In this document: positions 26,588-34,649 of the stretch, piece by piece
How the letters are laid out: every line of letters starts with the position of its first letter
Position numbering within the stretch: the first letter of the stretch is position 1
From: Rhizobium sp. S152
Lineage (GTDB): Bacteria; Pseudomonadota; Alphaproteobacteria; Rhizobiales; Rhizobiaceae
Direction of reading: 5' to 3'
Length of the DNA: 64,000 bases
Assembly: GCF_030380735.1 (NCBI RefSeq)
Contig: NZ_JAUDRZ010000030.1
Location: 62,001-126,000 of the forward strand
Made by a program: the position numbers and the translations under genes
Notes under the pieces: model-generated
The model's input: only the letters and a program-made list of their open reading frames with translations
Database searches by the model: none
Told to the model about the DNA's origin: nothing

Positions 26588-27529
26588 ATGACCGAAGAAA
26601 AAGAGAACGTGGTTCCTGAAACCACAGAAGATCAAGGCCCGACCCATTCGGGCTTCGTGGCCCTCATCGGCCCCACCAATGCCGGAAAGTCGACGCTGCT
26701 GAACCGCTTCGTTGGCGCCAAGGTGTCGATCGTCAGCCACAAGGTGCAGACCACCCGCGCCGTCGTTCGCGGCATCGCCACGCACAACAATGCGCAGATC
26801 GTCTTCATGGACACGCCCGGCATCTTCAAGCCGCGCCGTCGGCTGGACCGCGCCATGGTCACTTCGGCCTGGGGCGGCGCCAAGGATGCCGACCTGATCA
26901 TGCTTCTGATCGACAGCGAGCGCGGCATTCGCGGCGACGCTGAGGCGATCCTTGAGGGCCTGAAGGAAGTCAACCAGCCGAAGATTCTGGTGCTGAACAA
27001 GATCGACCGCGTGCGCCGCGAGGATCTGCTGGCTCTGGCCGCGGCAGCGAACGAGAAGATCGCCTTCACCGAGACCTTCATGGTGTCTGCTGAAAACGGT
27101 TCGGGCTGCGACGATGTTCTCGATTATCTTGCGAGAACGCTGCCGGAAGGCCCCTGGTACTATCCGGAGGATCAGATCTCCGATCTGCCGATGCGCCAGC
27201 TCGCCGCCGAAATCACCCGCGAAAAGCTCTTCCTGCGTCTGCATCAGGAACTGCCTTACGCCTCCCATGTCGAAACCGAGAAATGGGAAGAGCGCAAGGA
27301 CGGCTCCGTACGCATCGAGCAGGTGATCTATGTCGAGCGCGACAGTCAGAAGAAGATCACGCTCGGCAAGGGTGGCGAAACCATCAAGGCGATCTCATCC
27401 GCATCGCGCCGCGAGTTGTCGGAAATCCTGGAACAGCCGGTCCACCTATTTCTCTTCGTGAAGGTTCGCGAGAACTGGGGCGACGATCCAGAGCGTTTCC
27501 GCGAAATGGGACTGGATTTCCCAACCTGA
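26588..27529 (+). CDS. era: GTPase Era
   Basis: Era is an essential GTPase that helps mature 16S rRNA and the 30S subunit. The 313-residue protein has G1 (GPTNAGKST), G2/G3 (QTTRAVVRGI, DTPGIFKP) and G4 (NKIDRV), and a C-terminal KH RNA-binding domain (KKITLGKGGETIKAISSASR, then VHLFLFVKVRENWGD). The start MTEEKENVVPE carries a short acidic leader before the G domain. An in-frame ATG 17 codons upstream would run into the rnc gene and is rejected. An intrinsic terminator follows after 70 bases. Confidence 0.96.
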   Translation: MTEEKENVVPETTEDQGPTHSGFVALIGPTNAGKSTLLNRFVGAKVSIVSHKVQTTRAVVRGIATHNNAQIVFMDTPGIFKPRRRLDRAMVTSAWGGAKDADLIMLLIDSERGIRGDAEAILEGLKEVNQPKILVLNKIDRVRREDLLALAAAANEKIAFTETFMVSAENGSGCDDVLDYLARTLPEGPWYYPEDQISDLPMRQLAAEITREKLFLRLHQELPYASHVETEKWEERKDGSVRIEQVIYVERDSQKKITLGKGGETIKAISSASRRELSEILEQPVHLFLFVKVRENWGDDPERFREMGLDFPT

Positions 27530-27598
27530 GCGGGATTCATCGCAGCGGAAAACGCAGCGATAACAGGAACAAATTTGCATTCCGCGTGTTTTAGCGAG

Positions 27599-27630
27599 AC
27601 GGCGCCTCCATTTCGGGGGTGCCGTTTTTT
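27599..27630 (+). terminator. Intrinsic terminator after era, close to the crp-like start
   Basis: ACGGCGCC (27599-27606) pairs with GGGTGCCGT (one G-T) around TCCATTTCGG and is followed by six T. It ends 16 bases before the ATG of the Crp/Fnr gene, so it either ends the lepB-rnc-era transcript or acts as an attenuator of the next gene. Confidence 0.85.
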
Positions 27631-27646
27631 CGACTCGAGGGGATAG

Positions 27647-28399
27647 ATGTCGACCACACGGGCTACCCACGCCTTCAAGACGCCGTGCGAACAATGTCCA
27701 TTGCGGCCGCTTCCAACCTTCCGCGAGTTCAGCCGCGACGAGTTGGATTTCGTTTCCAAGTTCAAGCGGGGAGAACTCGCAGCGGACGCCGGCGCCACGA
27801 TCCTCGTGGAAGGAGCCCACAGCGCGCATCTCTTCACAATCCTGTCCGGCTGGGGATTCCGTTACAAGGCGCTGGAGGACGGGCGCAGGCAGATCCTGAA
27901 TTACGTCATGCCGGGCGACTTGATCGGCCTGCAGGGAACGATCATGGGGGAGATGCAGCATTCGGTTGAGGCGCTGTCGCCGGTTTCGCTATGCGTTTTC
28001 GAGCGCGACAAGCTCATGACCCTTTACAACAAGCATCCCTCGCTCGCCTTCGACATCACCTGGATGGCGGCACAGGAAGAGCGCATGCTCGACGAGCATC
28101 TGCTGAGCATCGGCCGCCGAACCGCCCTTGAACGCGCCGCCTATCTCATCGCCTTCCTCTTCCAGCGCGCCAACAGGCTGAAGCTCTTCAACGGTCACAA
28201 GACGATCCCGATCACCCAGCAGCATGTCGCGGACACGCTCGGACTCTCCATCGTCCACACCAACAAGACACTAAGGAAGCTCGCCGAACGAGGCATGATC
28301 CGTTGGCAGGAGAGGGCGTGCGAAGTGCTCGACCCTGACGGGTTGATGAGTGTCGCGGAATGGGACGGTTTGAGCAGCGAAATGCGCCCATTCCTCTAA
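27647..28399 (+). CDS. Crp/Fnr family transcriptional regulator
   Basis: A 250-residue regulator with the cAMP-receptor fold. The N-terminal cyclic-nucleotide-type beta roll is seen as ILVEGAHSAHLFTILSGW, NYVMPGDLIGLQG and LCVFERDKLMTL. The dimer helix follows (ALERAAYLIAFLFQRA) and the C-terminal winged helix includes ITQQHVADTLGLSIVHTNKTLR. There is a CxxC pair at residues 14 and 17 (PCEQCPLR) plus one more cysteine near 119, which is fewer than the four of oxygen-sensing FNR. The signal is therefore unknown. GAGGGG precedes the start. It and the following response regulator separate era from recO. Confidence 0.88.
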   Translation: MSTTRATHAFKTPCEQCPLRPLPTFREFSRDELDFVSKFKRGELAADAGATILVEGAHSAHLFTILSGWGFRYKALEDGRRQILNYVMPGDLIGLQGTIMGEMQHSVEALSPVSLCVFERDKLMTLYNKHPSLAFDITWMAAQEERMLDEHLLSIGRRTALERAAYLIAFLFQRANRLKLFNGHKTIPITQQHVADTLGLSIVHTNKTLRKLAERGMIRWQERACEVLDPDGLMSVAEWDGLSSEMRPFL

Positions 28400-28631
28400 A
28401 GCGCCGCCTTGTATGTCTTTTTTAAATGCAAATCTCCTACTGCGGACATAGAGTCGTTCATTGCCGCATTTCCTCCCGGTTCGCTGCTTATCGACCGGCA
28501 AGGAAAAAAAGGCTATTGAAGCAAGAATGGCAGCAGCCATTCGGCAACGAGCCAAGGGCGCCAGAGGTAAAGATGCGGGTGAAGACAGCGGTGTACGCCG
28601 AGAGCGGCGTTCAGCGAGGGGCATATTGATC

Positions 28632-28994
28632 ATGAACGCAAGCAGTGTTCTGGTCCTCGAGGACAGCCTTATCATTGCGATGGAAGCAGAGGATATGCTT
28701 CGCGCATTCGGCATCGAGACGATCGGTATCGTCAGCAGCCTGGAACAGGCTATGGAGGCCGCGAAGGCCGAGCGCTATGATTTTGCTCTGCTTGACGTCA
28801 ATCTTGGCGAGGTCATGAGCTTTGATTTCGCGCGCCATCTACGTGCCCTGGATATTCCCTTCGGCTTTGTCAGCGGCTATTCGGATACGCTCGACTTTCC
28901 GCCCGATCTGCAGGACGTGCCCCTTCTTGTGAAGCCTTTCGACGAAGCGGCAATGCGGATATTCCTTGACAAGCTTTTCCCGGCCCACGCCTGA
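28632..28994 (+). CDS. Single-domain response regulator
   Basis: A 120-residue receiver domain without an output domain. The acidic pocket is E10-D11, the phosphorylation site is D55 in YDFALLDVNLGE, the conserved switch residue is in FGFVSGYSD, and the lysine is in VPLLVKPFDE. This is the type of stand-alone receiver often paired with HWE-family sensor kinases in rhizobia, but no kinase is next to it. The start MNASSVLVLED at 28632 is chosen; the open frame continues upstream to 28461, but that part is basic and unlike a receiver. Confidence 0.85.
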   Translation: MNASSVLVLEDSLIIAMEAEDMLRAFGIETIGIVSSLEQAMEAAKAERYDFALLDVNLGEVMSFDFARHLRALDIPFGFVSGYSDTLDFPPDLQDVPLLVKPFDEAAMRIFLDKLFPAHA

Positions 28995-29060
28995 GCGCAT
29001 TCCATGACATGCTGGAGGGGTTGCGCTAGAATGGCCCGTGGGCTTGAGGTTTAATGCGCA

Positions 29061-29822
29061 ATGCAGTGGCAGGACCGTGCAATCATTCTGGGCGTCAAAC
29101 GCCACGGTGAGACGAGTGTCATCGCCGAGGTGATGACGCGCGAGCGCGGTCGCCATCTCGGCATGGTCCGCTCCGGCCGCTCGCGTTCGATGCAGCCAGT
29201 GCTCCAGCCGGGCAATGAGGTCGAGGTAACGTGGCGCGCGCGTCTCGACGAACATCTCGGTGAATTTCGCGTCGAGCCGCTGACATTGCGCGCGGCACGC
29301 CTGATGGAGACGGCAACAGCCGTCTACGGCGTGCAGGCCATGGGCGCGCTATTGCGGCTTCTTCCCGAGCGCGATCCGCATCCGCATCTCTTCGAGGCGT
29401 TGGAGGTCATTCTCGACAATCTCCACAACGCCGCCGACGCGGGCGAACTCTTCGTCCGCTTCGAGCTGTCCGTTCTCAACGATCTTGGTTTCGGCCTGGA
29501 CCTCAACGAATGCGCGGCAACGGGCAGCCGCACGGATCTTGTCTATGTCTCGCCGAAGTCGGGTAGGGCGGTGAGCCGCGACGCAGGCGCGCCTTGGGCC
29601 GACAAGATGCTGGCCCTGCCGCCTTTCCTGAGCGCGAGCCAGAACCGCGCCGCCGACTTCGACAGCCTGAACGCCGCCTTCCGCCTCACGGCCTTCTTCC
29701 TGCATCGTCATGTCTATGAGCCGCGCGGTGTCGAAGCCTCCTCGGCGCGCGACGGCTTCGTCCAGTCCGCGCTCAAGGCGTTGAAAGCGAGTGCCCCGCA
29801 GTCCGAGGAACGGTCGGCCTGA
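29061..29822 (+). CDS. recO: DNA repair protein RecO
   Basis: RecO loads RecA on gapped DNA together with RecR. The 253-residue protein has the N-terminal OB fold (MQWQDRAIILGVKRHGETSV, then MVRSGRSRSMQPVLQPG) and the helical C-terminal domain (LFVRFELSVLNDLGFGLDLN, VSPKSGRAVSRDAG, FFLHRHVYEPRG). A four-cysteine zinc site is absent; only one cysteine is seen in NECAATGSR, as in many alphaproteobacterial forms. It abuts the convergent MOSC gene with no spacer. Confidence 0.92.
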   Translation: MQWQDRAIILGVKRHGETSVIAEVMTRERGRHLGMVRSGRSRSMQPVLQPGNEVEVTWRARLDEHLGEFRVEPLTLRAARLMETATAVYGVQAMGALLRLLPERDPHPHLFEALEVILDNLHNAADAGELFVRFELSVLNDLGFGLDLNECAATGSRTDLVYVSPKSGRAVSRDAGAPWADKMLALPPFLSASQNRAADFDSLNAAFRLTAFFLHRHVYEPRGVEASSARDGFVQSALKALKASAPQSEERSA

Positions 29823-30677
29823 TCAGGCCCGCGCCCTGATCTTGAAAGCCCAACCTTCCGGCCGCTCTTCCACGATTTTCACGGTATCGCCGACGCTGAT
29901 CTTGCCATTTGAGCGGGGCGTGACGTTCCAGCCGAACAAAGGCCCGGGTACCCGTCGGTCGGCCGACATGCGGATGCGGCCCATTGCCGGCATCGGATTT
30001 GGTACGTCGCGCGACCCCGTGATCTGGTCCTGCGTGGTCATGATGCAGCGCGCGCAGGGCTTGACGAGGTCGAAGCGAATGCCCGCGATCTCGATCGCCG
30101 CCCAGCGGTCCTCGGCCCATGCTTCTTCCGTATCGATGACGAGATTCGGCCGGAAGCGCTCCATGCCGACACTGCCTTCCTCATGCTGCGCCAGATTGGC
30201 ATTCAGCGCCTTCAGCGAACCTGTTGTCGTCACCAGGATCTGATAGCCGTCGGCAAAGGTCACCGGCGTGCCTTCGCCCGCCCATTCGACGCTGGCGATG
30301 CGACGGGCGTCGCGATCGAAGAAGGCCAGTTTCACGTCCCGCTCAAGCCAAGCGGACAATTCCCGGTTGGTCTCGTCGTCTGCAACGGCGGCGTTCACGA
30401 TCGTCTTCCAGATCGACACGTCCATGCGGACGTCCGCTTCCGGCGCCGGTGCCACGATTTCACGGTCGCCCATCTGCAGGTGATAGCCACCGGACTCCGG
30501 CCGTACGTCGATCCGCGCCAGTGCCGGCATCTCGCGCTGGGTGATGAAGTTGCCGTCGGGCGCCACGATCATGGCGCGCCGGTCTCCCGGCAATCCAAAG
30601 GCGTCGATCTCGCTCGTTTCAAGCGGGATGCCGCGCGCGCTCTTGATGGGGTAGATGAAGAGGTCGCTGATACGCAT
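29823..30677 (-). CDS. MOSC-domain protein with MOSC N-terminal domain
   Basis: A 284-residue protein of the family that includes YcbX and the C-terminal part of molybdenum cofactor sulfurase. The N-terminal beta-barrel domain begins MRISDLFIYPIKSARGIPLE and contains GDRRAMIVAPDGNFIT. The MOSC domain has RPNLVIDTEEAWAED, then CARCIMTTQDQITG with the conserved cysteine that is thought to handle sulfur or molybdopterin. Family members such as YcbX detoxify N-hydroxylated bases; the partner here is unknown. A ribosome site (GGAGTACC) precedes the start. It is ahead of, and convergent with, recO. Confidence 0.88.
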   Translation of the reverse strand: MRISDLFIYPIKSARGIPLETSEIDAFGLPGDRRAMIVAPDGNFITQREMPALARIDVRPESGGYHLQMGDREIVAPAPEADVRMDVSIWKTIVNAAVADDETNRELSAWLERDVKLAFFDRDARRIASVEWAGEGTPVTFADGYQILVTTTGSLKALNANLAQHEEGSVGMERFRPNLVIDTEEAWAEDRWAAIEIAGIRFDLVKPCARCIMTTQDQITGSRDVPNPMPAMGRIRMSADRRVPGPLFGWNVTPRSNGKISVGDTVKIVEERPEGWAFKIRARA

Positions 30678-30686
30678 TCGGTACTC

Positions 30687-31331
30687 CTAGATTTCATCCA
30701 TGAACGCAGCGAGAAAGTCGCGCAGCCGCTTGTCACGCTCGGCGGCCAAAGCCCTGCCAGCCTCCGTCTGGAAGCCGTCCGCCAGCTTGAACAGCTTCGT
30801 CTGGAAATGGTCGATGACATAGCGCTTGTCGTCAAGCGCGCGATGGTTGCCCGCCGGGTCGAACGGATCGTATAGCGCGGACGCCATGCGGCCGCCGATA
30901 TAAAAACAGCGTCCGGCACCGACCATGCCGATCGCATCCAGCCGATCAGCATCCTGCAGGATTTTCGCCTCCAGCGTCTCCGGCGCGATATTGGCGGAGA
31001 AGCTGTGGGTCGTGATCGCATGCGCGACGGCAGCGATATCAGCACCGTTCCAGCCGATATCGTCAAGCACGGCCGATGCCTTCTCGGCTGCCAGCGCCGA
31101 AGCCTTGGACCGCAGTGGCGAGTTCTTCTCGACCGCGACGCAGTCATGCAGTAGGACGGCGGCCGCGAGAATTCGGGCATCCCCGCCTTCCTTGGACTGG
31201 ATACGCATCGCGTTCTTGAAGACGCGTAGGATATGCGCGAGGTCGTGCGACCCGTCGTCGCCTTCGTGGGAGTGGGCGATCAGCTCACTGGCCAGCGTTT
31301 CGAAGGGAGTGAAGGCCTTTGCCTCGAACAT
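30687..31331 (-). CDS. HD-domain phosphohydrolase
   Basis: A 214-residue metal-dependent phosphohydrolase-like protein. The HD motif set is complete: the first histidine in GSHDLAHILRVFKNA, the H-D pair in LAAAVLLHDCVAVEKN, histidines around HAITTHSF, and the late aspartate in LQDADRLDAIGMVG. It resembles the YedJ group. The substrate is not known, though nucleotides or related phosphate esters are plausible. It is on the same strand as the MOSC gene and 9 bases ahead of it, so the two are probably cotranscribed. Confidence 0.85.
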   Translation of the reverse strand: MFEAKAFTPFETLASELIAHSHEGDDGSHDLAHILRVFKNAMRIQSKEGGDARILAAAVLLHDCVAVEKNSPLRSKASALAAEKASAVLDDIGWNGADIAAVAHAITTHSFSANIAPETLEAKILQDADRLDAIGMVGAGRCFYIGGRMASALYDPFDPAGNHRALDDKRYVIDHFQTKLFKLADGFQTEAGRALAAERDKRLRDFLAAFMDEI

Positions 31332-31402
31332 TAAATCACCGGATGCGCATGAAGGAAGCTACTCCATAGCGCCGGTGCCCTCGAGTCGCAACGAACCAGC
31401 TT

Positions 31403-33277
31403 TCAGCCGACCCTTGCGGATTTTTGTATGTGAACGCCCGACAGCATGCAGGGCACCTCGGACACTGGGCGAGGCTGGCTGATATGATAGCCCTGGATCT
31501 CGTCACAGGCCTCTTGCTTGAGAAGCGCGAGCTGCTCCGCCGTCTCGACGCCTTCAACGGTTACCCGCATGCCGAGCGCGTCGCCCATCAGAATGATCGC
31601 GCGCATGATCGCGAACGCCTCCTTGTTGTCGACGATGCCTGCGACAAAAGACTTGTCGATCTTGATCTTGTCGAAGGGAAAGCTGCTGAGGTGGCTGAGT
31701 GAGGAATATCCGGTACCGAAATCGTCCATCGCCACTCGAATGCCTTGCTGCTTCAGGCTATGCAGGATCGGCAGGCTCTCGTCGAGGTTCTCCATGAGGA
31801 CGCTCTCGGTTATCTCGATCTCAAGCCGTGCCGGTGATAACTTCGCTTCCGTCAGCGCGGACAGAACATCATCTGTAAGATCGCTGCTTGTGAACTGGAT
31901 CGCCGAGACGTTGACGGCGACTTTGACGTCGTCAGGCCATTTGCTGGCATCGAGACAGGCGCGCCGGAGCACCCACCGCCCGATATCGACGATCAGCCCG
32001 ACTTCCTCGGCCAGCGGAATGAACTCCATCGGCGGCACGCGACCGCGCTTCGGATGGTTCCAGCGGACAAGTGCCTCGAAGCCGCAGATACGCTGCTGCC
32101 GCAGGTCATAGAGCGGTTGGTAATAGAGTTCGAACTCCTCGTTCTCGATTGCTTTTCTTAGATCGGCTTCCAGCCTGTGCCGTGCTTCGATCTGCGCTTC
32201 CATCTCCGCCGTGAAAAAGCGCTCGCCCTTGCGGCCGCCGAGCTTTGCCTGCGCAAGAGCGACCCCGGCGTGCTTCAGGAGAATGTCGGTGTCGGTCGCA
32301 TCCTGAGGGCAGATCGCGATGCCCATCGAAACACTGAGTTCGACCGCCTTGTCTCCACGAAAGAAGGGCTCGGAAAGCTCACGTCGGATCTGCTCGGCAA
32401 GTGCCGTCACATTCCAAGGCTGCTGTCGTCCACACTGGAGAATGGCGAACTCGTCGGAGCCGAGCCGCGCAACGATGTTGCCGGGGCCTGCCGACATGTT
32501 GATGCGTTCCGCCACCTGTCGCAGGATCTTGTCGCCGGCGGAGAGCCCGAGCGTGTTGTTGACCGATTTGAACCGATCGAGATTAAGATGGACGAGGGCG
32601 ATCTGCTCATCCGGTTTGCGCGCGGCGAGCGCCGCGTCGATCCGCTCGTGGAAGCTGATGCGGTTGGGAAGTCCGGTCAGCGGGTCGTGATGCGCGAGAT
32701 AGGCGATGCGGTCGGCCGCTTTGCGTTCCTTGGTGATATCGGCATGGATCGAGATACTGCTGCCATCTGGAAGGACCGTAACGACGCTCTGAATGATGCT
32801 GCCGTTTTCCATGAGCCATTCGCGGTGACGAAGATAATTGCCGTCCGCGGTCGTCGTTTTCGAACGGCCGCCTTCGGCCGATCGTTCCTTGCCGGCGATC
32901 CTGGCGATCAGCGATTGCATGCTTGTGCCGGGCACGGCATCATTTTCATCAAATCCGAACAACTGTCGGAAACGGGTATTGCATGTCGACAGTTTCTGTT
33001 CGGCATCGAAGACACTGAGGCCAAGTGGCAGATTGCTGAGGACGACGTCGAAAAGTTGCTGCCACTCGTTGGCGGTGTGGCTCGTCGAGGCGAGGAGTTC
33101 CCTCAGCGTATTGTTCTCTGCAAGCAGCGCTTGAGCCTGATCTTCGAGCTCGCGGGCATGATGGTTGTGGCTTCTATAGGTGTTGACGATCAGGTTGATC
33201 AGATGCTGCGCATCCGCGGAGCCGTCCTCCTGAATGGCGCTGTTGCACTGACGCCTAAAGAGGGCTTCAGCCTCCAT
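31403..33277 (-). CDS. PAS-GGDEF-EAL protein (c-di-GMP turnover)
   Basis: A 624-residue cytosolic signalling protein. A coiled region at the N-terminus (residues 30-70) is followed by a PAS domain (LPLGLSVFDAEQKLSTCN), a GGDEF domain (DPLTGLPNRISFHERIDAAL) and an EAL domain. The GGDEF active site reads RLGSDEFAIL, so the second glycine is replaced by serine. The EAL domain keeps its catalytic set: FEALVRWNHP, ITESVLMENL, DDFGTGYSSLSHL, KIDKSFV and VEGVET. A phosphodiesterase role is more likely than cyclase activity. It is divergent from the EF-hand gene. Confidence 0.9.
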   Translation of the reverse strand: MEAEALFRRQCNSAIQEDGSADAQHLINLIVNTYRSHNHHARELEDQAQALLAENNTLRELLASTSHTANEWQQLFDVVLSNLPLGLSVFDAEQKLSTCNTRFRQLFGFDENDAVPGTSMQSLIARIAGKERSAEGGRSKTTTADGNYLRHREWLMENGSIIQSVVTVLPDGSSISIHADITKERKAADRIAYLAHHDPLTGLPNRISFHERIDAALAARKPDEQIALVHLNLDRFKSVNNTLGLSAGDKILRQVAERINMSAGPGNIVARLGSDEFAILQCGRQQPWNVTALAEQIRRELSEPFFRGDKAVELSVSMGIAICPQDATDTDILLKHAGVALAQAKLGGRKGERFFTAEMEAQIEARHRLEADLRKAIENEEFELYYQPLYDLRQQRICGFEALVRWNHPKRGRVPPMEFIPLAEEVGLIVDIGRWVLRRACLDASKWPDDVKVAVNVSAIQFTSSDLTDDVLSALTEAKLSPARLEIEITESVLMENLDESLPILHSLKQQGIRVAMDDFGTGYSSLSHLSSFPFDKIKIDKSFVAGIVDNKEAFAIMRAIILMGDALGMRVTVEGVETAEQLALLKQEACDEIQGYHISQPRPVSEVPCMLSGVHIQKSARVG

Positions 33278-33558
33278 GTCGACGAATCCCCAAGGAAGCC
33301 AATGGGTTCGGCGTTTCCACGGAACCCCGGTTCAGTTCCGATCCTATGTTTCGACGCTTGGCGCCAGGCATGAAATGACTTTCCGAAAATCCGCGGCGAT
33401 ATCTAATCAATTTTGGTTTGCATGACGATAAAAGATAATCTCTTGGTCGTATTAACATAACGTTGCGGCGTAAAACATATCGATTTTTCGCTGTTGGAGC
33501 GAATAAACCTGATCGTTGCGGGTAATCGGGTGCGAAATTCACAAATTGTCAATCATCG

Positions 33559-33573
33559 TTAATAGCAAGTTAA
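33559..33573. promoter_or_regulatory. Candidate CtrA-binding box
   Basis: TTAATAGCAAGTTAA followed by C is a full match to TTAA-N7-TTAAC, the binding sequence of the alphaproteobacterial cell-cycle regulator CtrA. It lies 109 bases upstream of the EF-hand gene start and 282 bases from the GGDEF/EAL start. The AT-rich context raises the chance of a random match. Confidence 0.45.
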
Positions 33574-33653
33574 CAACTTATTGACGCATTGCACAAATCA
33601 GTTTATCCACCGTCTCATTATCCGTTTTCAACTTCGTATTGCGTACAAACAAT

Positions 33654-33668
33654 CACCGGGACCCGGTG
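33654..33668. promoter_or_regulatory. 15-base perfect palindrome before EF-hand gene
   Basis: CACCGGG-A-CCCGGTG is a perfect inverted repeat centred on one base. It ends 3 bases before the GGAGG ribosome site, so bound protein or a hairpin there could control translation or transcription of the gene at 33682. Confidence 0.5.
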
Positions 33669-33681
33669 AATGGAGGTTTGT

Positions 33682-33990
33682 ATGAGCCAGATTTCATCAG
33701 TCGGTAATACGTCTTACGCGTATCTTGCTACCCTCTCGAGACTGGACACCAATGGCGACGGCGTGTTGAGCCGTAGCGAGCGTGCGGCGGATGAGAAGCC
33801 GGGTATCATGGAGCAATTGGCGGATAGCGAAGGCGCTCCCAGCCTCGCTCCTAAGCTTTCCGACGGTGTTCTTGCGTTCATGATGGCGCGTACCAATGCG
33901 GTCAATGGTACTGAAACAGTCGAGCCGTCAGGCTTCGATGCGCTGTATCAGAACACTTACGGGCAATATGATTTCGATCTGGCTTCCTGA
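33682..33990 (+). CDS. EF-hand-type calcium-binding protein
   Basis: A 102-residue protein. Near residue 21 it has one complete EF-hand loop, DTNGDGVLSRSE, with Asp, Asn, Asp and Glu at the calcium positions 1, 3, 5 and 12. The rest is helical with no second intact loop and no signal peptide by eye, although the C-terminus ends in tyrosine- and aspartate-rich sequence (TYGQYDFDLAS). ATG 33682 is chosen because GGAGG lies upstream; the ATG at 33670 is part of that site. Family members in rhizobia are uncharacterised. A strong terminator follows. Confidence 0.75.
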   Translation: MSQISSVGNTSYAYLATLSRLDTNGDGVLSRSERAADEKPGIMEQLADSEGAPSLAPKLSDGVLAFMMARTNAVNGTETVEPSGFDALYQNTYGQYDFDLAS

Positions 33991-34014
33991 AGAAGCGACG
34001 GACCGAACTTGCGG

Positions 34015-34040
34015 AGCCGGCTTTGAGCCGGCTTTTTCTT
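34015..34040 (+). terminator. Intrinsic terminator after the EF-hand gene
   Basis: AGCCGGC (34015-34021) pairs with GCCGGCT (34027-34033) around TTTGA, followed by TTTTTCTT. It is 24 bases past the stop codon. Confidence 0.88.
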
Positions 34041-34098
34041 TTGCGCCGGAACACCTCCACGCCTGACACGTTGGAAACGTTAGCAAGAGGAGAATCCC

Positions 34099-34617
34099 AT
34101 GAAAAACATTCTTGTAGCGACGGCTATTGCACTTGCCGTTACCCCGCCGCTCGCAGCAATGGCGCAAGACAAGCAGACGGCCACCGCGACCTTTGTCGGC
34201 AAGGACGGCAAGGAGACGGGGCGGGCTTCTCTCACAGCCGCCGCCAATGGTGGCGTGTTGATCGAAGTCGAAATCTCGGGAATGCCGGCCAACCGCTGGG
34301 TTGCCTTCCATGTCCATGAGACCGGCAAGTGCGATGCCGCCTCGCACCATGAAAGCGCCGGCAAGCATTTCAATCCCACGGAAGCCGAACATGGCTTTCT
34401 CGCCGCCAAGGGGCCTCACGCCGGTGATATGCCGAACCAGTACGTCGGTCAGGACGGCACGCTGAGAGCGCAGGTCTTCGACGGCATGGTCAGTCTCGAT
34501 GACAAGAAAAACGGTATCCGTGGGCGGGCTCTGATGGTGCACGCCAATTCGGACGATTATCGCAGCCAGCCCGCGGGCGATGCAGGCGACAGGCTGGCCT
34601 GTGGAGTCATCGAGTGA
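34099..34617 (+). CDS. sodC: Periplasmic Cu/Zn superoxide dismutase
   Basis: SodC removes superoxide in the periplasm. The 172-residue protein has a cleavable signal peptide (MKNILVATAIALAVTPPLAA, cleavage after AMA). Metal ligands are in place: the histidine pair in WVAFHVHETGKC, the histidines in HFNPTEAEHGF and HAGDMPNQYV, and the C-terminal ALMVHANSDDY copper histidine. Two cysteines (in TGKC and RLACGV) make the structural disulfide, and the arginine in AGDAGDRLAC is the channel arginine region. AAGAGGAGAA precedes the ATG. Confidence 0.95.
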   Translation: MKNILVATAIALAVTPPLAAMAQDKQTATATFVGKDGKETGRASLTAAANGGVLIEVEISGMPANRWVAFHVHETGKCDAASHHESAGKHFNPTEAEHGFLAAKGPHAGDMPNQYVGQDGTLRAQVFDGMVSLDDKKNGIRGRALMVHANSDDYRSQPAGDAGDRLACGVIE

Positions 34618-34627
34618 CGAGCTCAAG

Positions 34628-34649
34628 TGAGCGGGCCAAGGCCCGCTCA
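34628..34649. terminator. Hairpin between convergent sodC and hypothetical gene
   Basis: TGAGCGGGCC and GGCCCGCTCA form a perfect 10-base-pair stem around AA. It sits at the sodC 3' end and includes the last codons of the convergent gene at 34647. No T-run is present, so a two-way terminator is likely but not certain. Confidence 0.6.

Larger units (their letters stand above)
33278..33681. other. AT-rich divergent promoter region
   Basis: 404 bases between the GGDEF/EAL gene and the EF-hand gene, clearly richer in A and T than the surroundings. It has no supported gene. It contains a CtrA-type box (33559-33573) and a 15-base palindrome (33654-33668) just before the EF-hand ribosome site. Confidence 0.6.

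Noticed and set aside
28461..28631. 57-codon N-terminal extension of the response regulator
   Set aside because: The extension is basic and unstructured; the receiver fold starts exactly at the ATG 28632.
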